64,000 nt of DNA from CAIXSC01 sp046349915 (GTDB taxonomy: Bacteria; Planctomycetota; Planctomycetia; Pirellulales; Pirellulaceae), in the NCBI GenBank assembly GCA_046349915.1, contig JAXMBL010000004.1:1240001-1304000 (forward strand). The letters run 5' to 3'. Shown piece by piece: positions 20,410 to 28,134 of the stretch. Within the stretch, counting starts at the first letter, position 1, and each line of letters starts with the position of its first letter. Under the pieces are notes generated by a model. It was not told the origin of the DNA. It worked only from the letters and a program-made list of their open reading frames with translations, and did no database searches. The position numbers and the translations under genes were made by a program.

Positions 20410-20516
20410 TCGGTGGTTGACCGACGTTCGTATCCGTCAGTTGTGAGCTCGGAGGAAATAACGCGATCCAACTAGAAGTGGAGAGCGTTGCCTCGCTCAC
20501 GCTGTACGGTCTGAAT

Positions 20517-20573
20517 CGACGGACTAGAGGTCCGTCGTACATTTCGGAGCGACGGACTGGAAGTCCGTCGTAC
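20517..20573. repeat. Two copies of the CGACGGACT palindrome
   Basis: Copies at 20517-20540 and 20550-20573 lie between the convergent YdjY and small membrane-protein genes. The flanking GTAC is at the opposite end compared with the copies at 16.6 kb, so this pair is inserted in the other orientation. Confidence 0.93.
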
Positions 20574-20620
20574 GAGAGGAGCAGGCGAGGTCAGGCATTC
20601 GGGGGCAAGGGAGGATTGAA

Positions 20621-21154
20621 TCAGGCTAGGACGATCACTCCCACAACGGCTAGTAGGCTTGCCAAGGTGACCATGAAAGCGCCAAGAGAAATCGCGAATG
20701 CCCGCTGAATCGCGGGTTTTTCGTCCGCGGCAATGACGCCCAGCCGCGCCAATTTGCGATCTCGGATGGCTCGGAGGACGCAAATGCAGGCGGTCAGGTG
20801 AGCGACGATGAACCAGGCGCCGACGAACCAATACCACAGTTCATCCACCAGTCCAACCCAGACCACGAAATAGCTGAACCAACCGAATGCCACGGCGGCG
20901 ATCGCGATGCAGGATTGGGCGAGGATCGACCAGGAAACCGCGACCTGCGTGACGACGAAATCGCCTTCCTGATATGGACGGACTCCGCCCCCCTGCTCGC
21001 TGGCGTAGGGAACGGCTCCGTCCGCGACCGAAGCGCCGTTGGGAACAGAAGCTTCGGGCTCCAGGTCGCGAAACGCATTCCGGCCATCGCCGTCGACGAA
21101 CCGCGAGGCGCGGGCGGCGACGGGGGCGGTGCGAATCAAGGGGCGCTCGTCCAT
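20621..21154 (-). CDS. Small integral membrane protein of unknown function
   Basis: 177 residues from the ATG at 21154. The N-terminal 75 residues are polar. Three or four membrane helices follow (about 77-97, 105-128 and 150-175). A conserved-looking loop RDRKLARLGVIAADEKPAIQ separates the last helices. No family is recognised. It follows hemQ on the same strand with 56 bases between, so it may be cotranscribed. Confidence 0.7.
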   Translation of the reverse strand: MDERPLIRTAPVAARASRFVDGDGRNAFRDLEPEASVPNGASVADGAVPYASEQGGGVRPYQEGDFVVTQVAVSWSILAQSCIAIAAVAFGWFSYFVVWVGLVDELWYWFVGAWFIVAHLTACICVLRAIRDRKLARLGVIAADEKPAIQRAFAISLGAFMVTLASLLAVVGVIVLA

Positions 21155-21210
21155 CTGAAGCCTCCGTTCCTGGTCGGTTCCGCGAGGTTTCGGCTGCAAA
21201 ATAGTGGCCG

Positions 21211-22059
21211 TTAACCGCGAATGTGGCAGCGGTCGAGCCATTCGTTGGGAGCCATCACGTACGACACGTAGAACTCGCCGAACTCCGCATAGCGAGCACT
21301 CGCTTCGTCAAACCGCATCTTGTAGACGATATCCTTCAGGAACTGCGGATTGGCGCCCCAAAGGGTGACGCCCCATTCCCAGTCGTCAAGGCCCACGCTG
21401 ACCGTGATCAATTGCGAAACTTTGCCGGCGAAGGCCATGCCGCTGCGAGCATGCTCGGCCATCATGCGATTTCGTTCGGCAAAGGGGAGCGTAAACCAGT
21501 TCTCGCCCACCTTCCGCTTCTTGTTCATGGGATAGAAGCACATCGAAGGCCACGGGGGCAAGTCCGGCGTGAGTCGCTGACGGCGCATGAACGGTTCGCG
21601 ATCGGAATAAGCCTTGACCTTCGCGTTGTAGGCGGGGCTGCCCGCCGTCTCGCCTTCCTCGACCAATCGCTGCGCGTACTGCTCGATCGATGGGACGTAC
21701 TCGGAAACTTCCGTCATCGAGACGAAGGAATAGGTCGGGATCAGGGCAGGGCCAAGACGGCTCGCGAGCAATCGCTGATTCACGGCCTCGATCTTGAGCG
21801 GATTGGCGTCCATCAGCATGACGGAGAAGTCGGCCTTCTGACCGCTGACCAGCCCCGACTGGAGGCGACTTGGCGCCTCGGCGCCAAAAGGGTCCAACGC
21901 CGCAATCAACTCGTCGCGACCCGCTCGAATCTGGTCGGCCGTCAGCTGCGCAATCACGCCGCGATCAAACCGGTAATAGAGATGAGTGCAGTGCCAACCC
22001 TCAACCGGTTCCAACGAAACTTGAATCGCTTCCCCATGCCCCGGACGACCATGACTCAT
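21211..22059 (-). CDS. hemQ: Coproheme decarboxylase / HemQ (chlorite-dismutase-like)
   Basis: 282 residues. The protein belongs to the chlorite dismutase-like superfamily. FYPMNKKR contains Tyr176, at the position of the catalytic tyrosine of coproheme decarboxylases, and EHARSGM contains His203, the expected proximal heme ligand, after the typical NWFTLPFAERNRMMA helix. The enzyme uses hydrogen peroxide to convert coproheme III into heme b. Length is about 30 residues above the Gram-positive enzymes. Start at 22059 is the ATG nearest the conserved region. The ferrochelatase gene lies upstream on the same strand, supporting a coproporphyrin-dependent heme pathway. Confidence 0.9.
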   Translation of the reverse strand: MSHGRPGHGEAIQVSLEPVEGWHCTHLYYRFDRGVIAQLTADQIRAGRDELIAALDPFGAEAPSRLQSGLVSGQKADFSVMLMDANPLKIEAVNQRLLASRLGPALIPTYSFVSMTEVSEYVPSIEQYAQRLVEEGETAGSPAYNAKVKAYSDREPFMRRQRLTPDLPPWPSMCFYPMNKKRKVGENWFTLPFAERNRMMAEHARSGMAFAGKVSQLITVSVGLDDWEWGVTLWGANPQFLKDIVYKMRFDEASARYAEFGEFYVSYVMAPNEWLDRCHIRG

Positions 22060-22143
22060 GACGACGCCTCGTTTGCTCGAATGCCTCAATCTCCAGATGA
22101 ACGGCTCGTATGATACCACGAGCCGCGGCGACGCGGCGCGGGC

Positions 22144-23169
22144 TCAGCCCAACCCGGCCGCCTTTCGCAACCGATCGATAATGGCCGCCCCAAGGCCCGC
22201 CTCCGCCGGCAATTCAATCAACACGCCATCGCAGCCGAGTCGATCGACTTCTCGCAATGACTCGTAGAGAGTTCGAGCTAGCACTTCGAGCTCAGGCGAA
22301 CTCTTCACAAAGATGACTCGCTCGCTCGCAACCCACTCTTCCAACTCGGACAAGGCGGGTGGCGGAAAGGGGGCAATGACGGCCAAACGTCGATGAGTTT
22401 CCATCGCTTGCGGCAAGCGTTCTCCCATGCGACCTGGCTCGACCAGTTCCACGACCGCTTCCGGCGCATAGTGACTCGCCATCCGACCAGGGGCGCGGGG
22501 GGAATGGTCCGAGGGATCGCTGAGCGGCAGTTTGAGTTCGGCGGAGATTTGTTCAGCCGTTACGCCTCCAGGGCGCAAGATGGCCGGCCTTTCGCCGCTG
22601 GCGTCGATGATGGTCGATTCCAGCCCGACGGAACAGTCGCCCCCATCGAGAATCAAGTCGACTTGATCCCCCAACTCCTCGAATACATGGGAAGCGCGAG
22701 TCGGGCTCACTCGCCCGAAACGATTCGCCGACGGTGCGGCAATCCCGCCGCCGAATCTTCGCAACAATTCCAGAGCTACCGGATGACTGGGGACTCGCAG
22801 GCCCACGGTGTCGAGTCCACCGGTGACGACATCGAGCGCCCGCGGACCGCGACGCAAAATGAGTGTTAAGGGGCCAGGCCAAAAACGCTCGGCCAACTGC
22901 CGTGCATAGGCGGGGATTTCGCGAGCCCAGCCGTCCAGTTGTTCGAGCGAGGCGAGGTGCACGATCAGCGGATGATCGACGGGGCGCCCCTTGGCACGGA
23001 AGATTTTCCGCGTTGCCGCGGTATTCTCCGCGTCGGCGCCCAACCCATAGACGGTTTCGGTGGGGAACGAGACCAGCCCGCCTGACCGCAGAACCGCCAC
23101 CGCTCGTTCTAAGTTCGACGAAGAGGGCGATAGGATGGAGGCGTCCGTTGGCGAAGGGCGTTCGTTCAT
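22144..23169 (-). CDS. tsaC: Threonylcarbamoyl-AMP synthase, two-domain Sua5 type
   Basis: 341 residues. Makes threonylcarbamoyl-AMP from threonine, bicarbonate and ATP for the universal t6A37 modification of ANN-decoding tRNAs. The YrdC domain (about 20-205) shows SFPTETVYGLGADA, RAKGRPVDHPL, RVPSHP, AAPSAN and STIID. The C-terminal Sua5 domain (about 235-340) includes APGRMASHYAPEA, the linker that closes over the active site. Its ATG overlaps the hemH stop (ATGA), indicating translational coupling. A 100-residue in-frame upstream extension lies inside hemH and is not real. Confidence 0.95.
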   Translation of the reverse strand: MNERPSPTDASILSPSSSNLERAVAVLRSGGLVSFPTETVYGLGADAENTAATRKIFRAKGRPVDHPLIVHLASLEQLDGWAREIPAYARQLAERFWPGPLTLILRRGPRALDVVTGGLDTVGLRVPSHPVALELLRRFGGGIAAPSANRFGRVSPTRASHVFEELGDQVDLILDGGDCSVGLESTIIDASGERPAILRPGGVTAEQISAELKLPLSDPSDHSPRAPGRMASHYAPEAVVELVEPGRMGERLPQAMETHRRLAVIAPFPPPALSELEEWVASERVIFVKSSPELEVLARTLYESLREVDRLGCDGVLIELPAEAGLGAAIIDRLRKAAGLG

Positions 23170-24203
23170 CGGGGAGGCGGCCGTTGCGCTTCGTATTTGC
23201 AACAATCGATCGGGCAGACGTCGTGATTCGGGCCAAATTCGCCGAGCGCCAGTCGCTCTGGTTGGTCGGACATCCGCTCCTCGATCAATTCGCGGATCAT
23301 CTGGACGAAGCGTGGGTGAGTGCCGATGGTGGGGCAGCGAACCATATTCACGCCCAGTTCCTCGCAAATCGCTTGCGCCTCGACATCGAGATCGAACAGG
23401 ACTTCCATATGGTCCGAGATGAATCCGATCGGCACGATCACCAGGTCGCGCACGCCGCGCGAATGGCACTGGCGAATGGCGGCGCCAACGTCTGGTTCGA
23501 GCCAGGGTTGTTGAGGCGGCCCACTGCGACTTTGATAGACCAATTGCCAGGTGGGGGCTTGGGCGAGTTGAGCGACAAGTCGCGACGACTCACGCAGTTG
23601 TTTCACGTAATCGCAGTTCTGCGACATCGCGAGCGGCACGCTGTGAGCGGTGAATAGCACCTCCGCCGCGGCTCGACGCTCGACGGGGATTTTCGCCAGC
23701 GAATCTCGGACAAGGCCTGCAAGCGGTTCTACATAGCCGGGGTGGTTATAAAAGACGCGTAATTTATCGATTTCAGGGGCGTCGGGACCGACCGCCTCGC
23801 GAGCCGCAATAATGTTCTCGCGATATTGGCGGCAACCCGAATAGGAGCTGAAGGCGGAGGTAAAGAAAGCGATCGCTTTCTTCACCCCGTCAGTTCGCAT
23901 CTGGCGAAGGGTGTCGGGAAGCAGAGGGTGCCAATTGCGATTGCCGAAGTAAACGGGCAGGCGCGGCCCATGTGCCTGGAGTTCCGCTTCAATTGCAGCG
24001 ATCAAGGCTCGGTTTTGCGAGTTGATCGGGCTCACTCCGCCAAAATGGTGGTAGTGCTCGGCCACCTCGAGCATGCGTTCGCGTGGGACATTTCGCCCTC
24101 GCAAGACGTTTTCCAGGAAGGGCATGACATCGTCGGGGCCTTCCGGGCCGCCAAAGGATACAAGCAATAGGGCGTCGTAACTTGCGGGCACGCTTGGCCT
24201 CAT
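23166..24203 (-). CDS. hemH: Ferrochelatase, probably [2Fe-2S] coproporphyrin type
   Basis: 345 residues from the ATG at 24203. Inserts ferrous iron into a porphyrin. Catalytic residues are visible as His187 in TAHSVP and Glu267 in SDHMEV. Cys124 in SSYSGCRQYREN and a C-terminal cluster Cys330, Cys334, Cys335 (CPIDCC) are placed like the cluster ligands of actinobacterial ferrochelatases, which carry a [2Fe-2S] centre and act on coproporphyrin III. Together with hemQ two genes downstream, this supports the coproporphyrin-dependent route. The upstream in-frame extension crosses the tRNA gene and is rejected. Confidence 0.93.
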   Translation of the reverse strand: MRPSVPASYDALLLVSFGGPEGPDDVMPFLENVLRGRNVPRERMLEVAEHYHHFGGVSPINSQNRALIAAIEAELQAHGPRLPVYFGNRNWHPLLPDTLRQMRTDGVKKAIAFFTSAFSSYSGCRQYRENIIAAREAVGPDAPEIDKLRVFYNHPGYVEPLAGLVRDSLAKIPVERRAAAEVLFTAHSVPLAMSQNCDYVKQLRESSRLVAQLAQAPTWQLVYQSRSGPPQQPWLEPDVGAAIRQCHSRGVRDLVIVPIGFISDHMEVLFDLDVEAQAICEELGVNMVRCPTIGTHPRFVQMIRELIEERMSDQPERLALGEFGPNHDVCPIDCCKYEAQRPPPR

Positions 24204-24398
24204 CGGGAGCAAAAAACGAAAGTTAGCAGGAACGGGTCGACTCAACCTTGAACCAGAGTGGTCCGAGGTTGGGTCGAGTCCGAGTGCGTGAATTGGAGCA
24301 CGCGGGTCGACCGGCTTCAGAATCGAGAGACGCCTGCGGGCGTCCTCGCGAACCAAAAGCCACAGCCTTAGCATAGTGAAAAGGCGTGGCGAGAGAAG

Positions 24399-24471
24399 TG
24401 ACCCCACGGGGATTCGAACCCCGGTCGCCGCCGTGAAAGGGCGGTGTCCTAGGCCTCTAGACGATGGGGCC
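24399..24471 (-). tRNA. tRNA-Glu (anticodon UUC)
   Basis: 73 bases with a complete cloverleaf on the minus strand. The acceptor stem is GGCCCCA paired with TGGGGTC (one G-T pair). The anticodon arm is CCGCC-CTTTCAC-GGCGG with anticodon TTC, and the T arm is CCGGG-GTTCGAA-TCCCCG. The discriminator is A and the CCA end is not encoded. It lies about 195 bases upstream of hemH on the same strand. Glutamyl-tRNA is also the precursor of tetrapyrroles in the C5 pathway, though the proximity may be chance. Confidence 0.97.
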
Positions 24472-24574
24472 AGCAAGCGTTGGCGCTAGGAATCGCCAAC
24501 CAACATGTGTGGTATTAGATTGTCGGCCCTGGCGGTCGTCAAGTGGAGGTAGAGTCTCGGAAATTCGGGAAAGA

Positions 24575-24781
24575 CTACGGAACGTCGTCGTTCGCCGCCG
24601 GGGCCTCGTCCGGATTCACGCTCCGCTTGATCGCTTCATAGACTTCCCGGCGATGGACGGGCACCTCTTTAGGCGCCTCGATTCCGAGTCGGACTTTGTC
24701 GCCTCGGATTTCGACCACCACCACGGTAATCTCGTTGTTGATGACGATGCTCTCGTTCTTCTTGCGTGAAAGCACTAACAT
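24575..24781 (-). CDS. csrA: Carbon storage regulator CsrA
   Basis: 68 residues. Homodimeric RNA-binding protein that binds GGA motifs in leaders and represses or stabilises mRNAs. The full CsrA core is present: MLVLSRKKNESIVI, VEIRGDKVRLGIEAPKEVPVHRREVYEAI, including Leu4 and Arg44-type RNA-contact residues. A short acidic tail follows. The start has AAGGGATGGAAT upstream. It is a single-gene unit, divergent from nuoI across a 400-base intergenic region. Confidence 0.97.
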   Translation of the reverse strand: MLVLSRKKNESIVINNEITVVVVEIRGDKVRLGIEAPKEVPVHRREVYEAIKRSVNPDEAPAANDDVP

Positions 24782-25189
24782 ATTCCATCCCTTCGCGATA
24801 CGAATCCTCAGCGACCTTGCTCAAATTCACTCTACGTGCTCGAAAGTGCCAGTCAAGCAAACCCTGACGCGCGTTAGGGAATTTATTTAGTTTTTTCGTC
24901 TGTCGGCGGCCTGGCGAGGCGGCGCTGGTCGTTGCGATCGGCGTAACCCGACTGATTGGGCTTGTTGCGTGAGCGTTCACGGTCGCCGTGGGGCCGGTTT
25001 TGCGAGCCGGGAAGAACGTCCGGCAAACGACTGACGCGATTTTGCGTGAGCTTGGGCTGAGTCAGCCGCCTTGCGAAGGGAGGAGGCCCGCCTATAATTC
25101 GACGATTACTGGCGTGAGCTTTCGATCCACCGAATCGGTGTTCCGTGAAAGGCGGTCGGCCCGCGAGTCGACCTGCGCGTGGGATTGCT
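24782..25189. other. Divergent intergenic region between csrA and nuoI
   Basis: 408 bases without a supported gene. It should hold the promoters of csrA and of the complex I locus. An AT-rich patch (GAATTTATTTAGTTTTTTCG, about 24880-24899) stands out against the GC-rich background. No clear promoter boxes, riboswitch or strong hairpin was identified. Confidence 0.5.
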
Positions 25190-25720
25190 ATGCGTGAATG
25201 GCTGAAGAACCTCTATTTGGCGGTATTCACGGTTGCCCAAGGGATGTGGGTGACGTTGCGATACTGGCTGATCACGTACAAAGAAGGGCGTGGGACTTTC
25301 ACGGATCAGTTCGAATATCCGGAGAAGCCAGTTCCTGTTGCGCCTCGCTATCGTGGGTTTCATCGCTACGATCTCACCACATGCATCGCTTGCGATCAGT
25401 GTGCCAAAGCCTGTCCGGTCGATTGCATCTATATCGGCAAGGAGCGGGTTGAGGGGAGCAAGGGGTTTCAGGTTACTGGGTTCACCATCGACTACTCGAA
25501 ATGCATGTTCTGCGCCTTGTGTGTGGAGCCCTGCCCGGTCGATTGTATTTTCATGGGGGCGACTCACGATTTGAGTTGCTTCAGTCGAGACGGATGTATC
25601 GTCGACTTCTCTCGCTTGCCCGTCGACGTGGCTTGGGGGCGAGCGACATTGAATCCGGCGGCGGTGGCGGAATCGAAAGTTCTCGCTCTTCCCGTGCACG
25701 GCGGTCCCAATCAGGCCTAG
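25190..25720 (+). CDS. nuoI: NADH-quinone oxidoreductase subunit I
   Basis: 176 residues. Peripheral-arm subunit that carries clusters N6a and N6b. Two complete 4Fe-4S motifs are visible: Cys65, 68, 71, 75 (CIACDQCAKACP) and Cys105, 108, 111, 115 (CMFCALCVEPCP). An N-terminal amphipathic helix (1-30) would lie on the membrane. The start is the ATG at 25190; the ribosome site is weak. The gene is detached from its usual place between nuoH and nuoJ and lies upstream of nuoA, separated by a DUF2203 gene. Confidence 0.96.
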   Translation: MREWLKNLYLAVFTVAQGMWVTLRYWLITYKEGRGTFTDQFEYPEKPVPVAPRYRGFHRYDLTTCIACDQCAKACPVDCIYIGKERVEGSKGFQVTGFTIDYSKCMFCALCVEPCPVDCIFMGATHDLSCFSRDGCIVDFSRLPVDVAWGRATLNPAAVAESKVLALPVHGGPNQA

Positions 25721-25974
25721 GCATCATTGGTGCTTTGAGGGTTTGTGTTCGGCCAGGGGTGTGTCCTGCCGAATTGGCGGCGAGCTTGAGAGCTTGTAAT
25801 TCAGTGAAAGTTAGAGGCATTAGTTGGATCGATAAGAAGCTCTCGGGCTAGATCTCAGCGAAATTGCCTTGCCAAAACCGCCCCAATGACGCGGTTCGTG
25901 CGTAGAATGGAAGTAGAGCAGGCGATTGAGTCTGCTCGATTCAACTCTCGAAGTAGCAACTCGCGGAATGACTC

Positions 25975-26469
25975 ATGGCCGCTTCCACCTACAAGCCGAC
26001 TCGTCTATTTACCGTCGAGCAAGCCAATGCGATGCTGCCGCTGGTCCGAGCGATTACTCGGGACATCGTCGAACTCGCGAATGAAGTGATGGAGCGAAAG
26101 CAGCGGCTTGAACTCTTGGTGAAGGATCGTCCTTCGCGAACTGCGGACGTCTACCGTGACGAGTTGTCGCTCACGGAAGAAGAGATCGACAAAGATGTGG
26201 CTCGGCTGCAAGGCTACGTTGAAGAGCTGATGGAGTTGGGGGTCGAGCTGAAGGGGCCGCTCGAGGGGTTGGTTGATTTCCCGACCCAGATCGATGGGAA
26301 GCCGGCCCTGTTGTGTTGGAAGCTTGGTGAGCCGGCCGTGGGTTTCTGGCACGATCTGGACTCGGGTTTCGCGGGCCGCCAACCTCTAACCGACCGAACC
26401 TGCTGTGAGCCGGGTGAGTCGGATGAAGCGGGCGAGTCGGGCGGTGAGTTTGGGGATTCGCCAGTCTAG
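25975..26469 (+). CDS. DUF2203 family protein
   Basis: 164 residues. The family signature is clear: RLFTVEQANAMLPLVRAI at the start, a long helical middle (30-90), and the ending ELKGPLEGLVDFP then LLCWKLGEPAVGFWHDLDSGFAGRQPL. The last 30 residues are a Gly/Glu/Ser-rich tail. The function of DUF2203 is unknown. It sits between nuoI and nuoA on the same strand, which may be genomic chance or may point to a role in complex I assembly. There is no sequence evidence to choose. Confidence 0.85.
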   Translation: MAASTYKPTRLFTVEQANAMLPLVRAITRDIVELANEVMERKQRLELLVKDRPSRTADVYRDELSLTEEEIDKDVARLQGYVEELMELGVELKGPLEGLVDFPTQIDGKPALLCWKLGEPAVGFWHDLDSGFAGRQPLTDRTCCEPGESDEAGESGGEFGDSPV

Positions 26470-26474
26470 GCCAT

Positions 26475-26498
26475 GTACGACGGACTTCTAGTCCGTCG
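26475..26498. repeat. Single copy of the CGACGGACT palindrome
   Basis: Perfect copy of the dispersed 24-bp element (GTAC followed by GACGGACTTCTAGTCCGTC), placed immediately after the DUF2203 gene, where it could terminate or process the transcript. Confidence 0.95.
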
Positions 26499-26664
26499 AT
26501 TGGGCTCGTGTCGTGTTGACGTTGCGTCCAATCTGAATCTCTTGGCCCGCTTCTTTCGGGCTTCTAGTCGGGGCCGGCATGTTTGTCGCCGGTCCGTACT
26601 TTGCAAAGCGACAGGTGACGTCTAAAATGCCGGAGCGTCCGTAAGCGTGCCTCGCTTCGGGCGA

Positions 26665-26729
26665 TTCGCTCGACGTTGTTGAGCGAAGACTCCGCGGGAG
26701 TCGCTTCCCGTCTTGCGGGTGGCGACTCC
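26665..26729 (+). promoter_or_regulatory. Structured nuoA leader with mutually exclusive stem-loops
   Basis: Stem 1 pairs TTCGCTC (26665-26671) with GAGCGAA (26681-26687). Stem 2 pairs GACTCC (26688-26693) with GGAGTC (26697-26702). Stem 3 pairs GGAGTCGC (26697-26704) with GCGACTCC (26722-26729) and has an inner CCCG/CGGG stem. Stems 2 and 3 share GGAGTC, so only one can form. The element ends 43 bases before the nuoA ATG. No U-run follows, so classical attenuation is not shown; a translational or protein-binding switch is possible. Confidence 0.5.
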
Positions 26730-26772
26730 AGTTGACGCACTCAACGGAAACTGCCCAGTACGGGAATCGCCT

Positions 26773-27450
26773 ATGTCGTCGGCCTTGGACGTGTCTGTGG
26801 GCATTGTGGCTTACCTGGCCCTCTTTGCCGGATTTGGAATTGCCTTTCTGTTTGTGAATTTGCTGGTTGGCAAGTTCGTGCGGGCCGACAATCCTCATCC
26901 CGAGAAGCTGGAAATCTACGAGTGCGGCGAGCCGACGATCGGTTCTAGCTTCGTACAGTTCGACCTGCGGTTTTACGTCGTTGCTCTGCTTTTCATTATT
27001 TTCGATGTCGAGGTCGCGTTCTTCTTTCCCTGGGCGACCGTCTACGGAAAGGCCACGCATCTGGCGGATGCTCAGTTCGAAGCCGTGACGGCGACCGCGG
27101 ATGGCAAGCCAGCACTTACTCGCGACGGCCGTGATCTCTATCGTGAGCTGGGCGTTGCGAATCCGGCGGCCTTATCGGACGTGCCGGCATCGTTGGAGGG
27201 GCGAGTTGCCGCGGGGTTGGATGAAGTGAGTCGTGCTCGCGAATTGGCTCGCAAGGGCGCTCGGCAGCTGGCAGGGTTTACTTTGATTGATATTGCCGTG
27301 TTCTTCAGCGTGCTCATGGTGGGCTTCGCTTATGTGTGGCGGCGAGGTGATCTGGATTGGGTGCGAGCGGTGAGTCGGGAGCGGGCGGCGGAGCGTGGTA
27401 ATCGCTCGGCAAGAGGACAGGTTGAGGAAAGTCCCGTGCTTTCCGCGTAG
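26773..27450 (+). CDS. nuoA: NADH-quinone oxidoreductase subunit A (long form)
   Basis: 225 residues against about 120-150 for most NuoA proteins. The conserved core is intact: helix 1 (about 8-32), KLEIYECGEPTIG, FDLRFYVVALLFIIFDVEVAF and the final helix (about 175-195). The extra length is a charged insertion of about 75 residues (about 95-170) after FFFPWATVYGK and a 30-residue Arg-rich tail. It is a membrane subunit at the junction of the two arms of complex I. Start at 26773 matches the first hydrophobic segment; the upstream frame is leader. Confidence 0.95.
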   Translation: MSSALDVSVGIVAYLALFAGFGIAFLFVNLLVGKFVRADNPHPEKLEIYECGEPTIGSSFVQFDLRFYVVALLFIIFDVEVAFFFPWATVYGKATHLADAQFEAVTATADGKPALTRDGRDLYRELGVANPAALSDVPASLEGRVAAGLDEVSRARELARKGARQLAGFTLIDIAVFFSVLMVGFAYVWRRGDLDWVRAVSRERAAERGNRSARGQVEESPVLSA

Positions 27451-27492
27451 ACGTGACTGCAAGAGTATCATGAGATAATTGGGTGGTGAGCG

Positions 27493-28023
27493 ATGAGTGG
27501 TCAGGACCTGCTGGCTCGGCTGAAAAAGCAGTTCGGCGACAAGATCACGGGGAGCAATCTCCAGGCGGTTGATCCGTGGATTGAAGTGTCGCCCGATGGT
27601 TTGGTCGATGTTTGCCGATTTCTCCGCGACGATGCGACGTTGCAGTTGAATTTCCTGAACTGCATCACCTGCGTCGACTACTTCGAGAAGGACCCGAAGA
27701 AGGCGGCGAAGGCGGATTTCGCGCCGCATCTCGAGGTGCTCTACCACCTGTCAAGCATCACGAAGAAGCACACGTTGGTCTTGAAGGTGATGTTGCCTCG
27801 CTGGAAGGATGATCAGCCTGGGCAGTTGCCTGAATTGCCGACGGTGAATGGCGTGTGGCGCACGGCGGATTGGCACGAGCGCGAAGTGTATGATCTGTCG
27901 GGCGTTTGGTTTACCGGTCACCCCGACATGCGGCGGATTTTGTGTCCCGAAGATTGGGAAGGTTATCCGTTGCGCAAGGATTACGAGATGCCGCTCGAGT
28001 ATCACGGTATTCGCGGTCGGTAA
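27493..28023 (+). CDS. nuoC: NADH-quinone oxidoreductase subunit C
   Basis: 176 residues. Peripheral-arm 30-kDa subunit. The family signature is the C-terminal ERE(V)YDLSGVWFTGHPDMRRI region and WEGYPLRKDYEMPLEY. GGGTGGTGAG precedes the ATG. nuoC directly follows nuoA here, with only 42 bases between, so there is no room for nuoB, which normally separates them. nuoC and nuoD are separate genes rather than the fused form of enterobacteria. Confidence 0.96.
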   Translation: MSGQDLLARLKKQFGDKITGSNLQAVDPWIEVSPDGLVDVCRFLRDDATLQLNFLNCITCVDYFEKDPKKAAKADFAPHLEVLYHLSSITKKHTLVLKVMLPRWKDDQPGQLPELPTVNGVWRTADWHEREVYDLSGVWFTGHPDMRRILCPEDWEGYPLRKDYEMPLEYHGIRGR

Positions 28024-28134
28024 AGTTGTCGGTGAGCTGAGAGCTGAGTTGGCTTGCTTCCGGTTTGCTGCTCGGCGGCTCCAAGAGATTCAAACGCACC
28101 GCGGAAAATAGACGCCTTATTTGGCGAGTGACTT

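Larger units (their letters stand above)
26470..26772. other. Leader region upstream of nuoA
   Basis: 303 bases between the DUF2203 gene and nuoA. It contains one dispersed palindrome (26475-26498) and a structured segment of three stem-loops (26665-26729), listed separately. No gene is supported. Confidence 0.7.

Noticed and set aside
23170..23469. 100-residue N-terminal extension of tsaC
   Set aside because: It lies entirely within hemH; the ATGA overlap at 23166-23169 gives the natural start.
24399..24471. tRNA-Glu as an integration site for a mobile element
   Set aside because: No integrase gene or direct repeat of the tRNA 3' end was found nearby.
27451..27492. Missing nuoB hidden by a frameshift between nuoA and nuoC
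   Set aside because: Only 42 bases separate the two genes, and no Cys-Cys cluster motif of NuoB appears in any frame around them.
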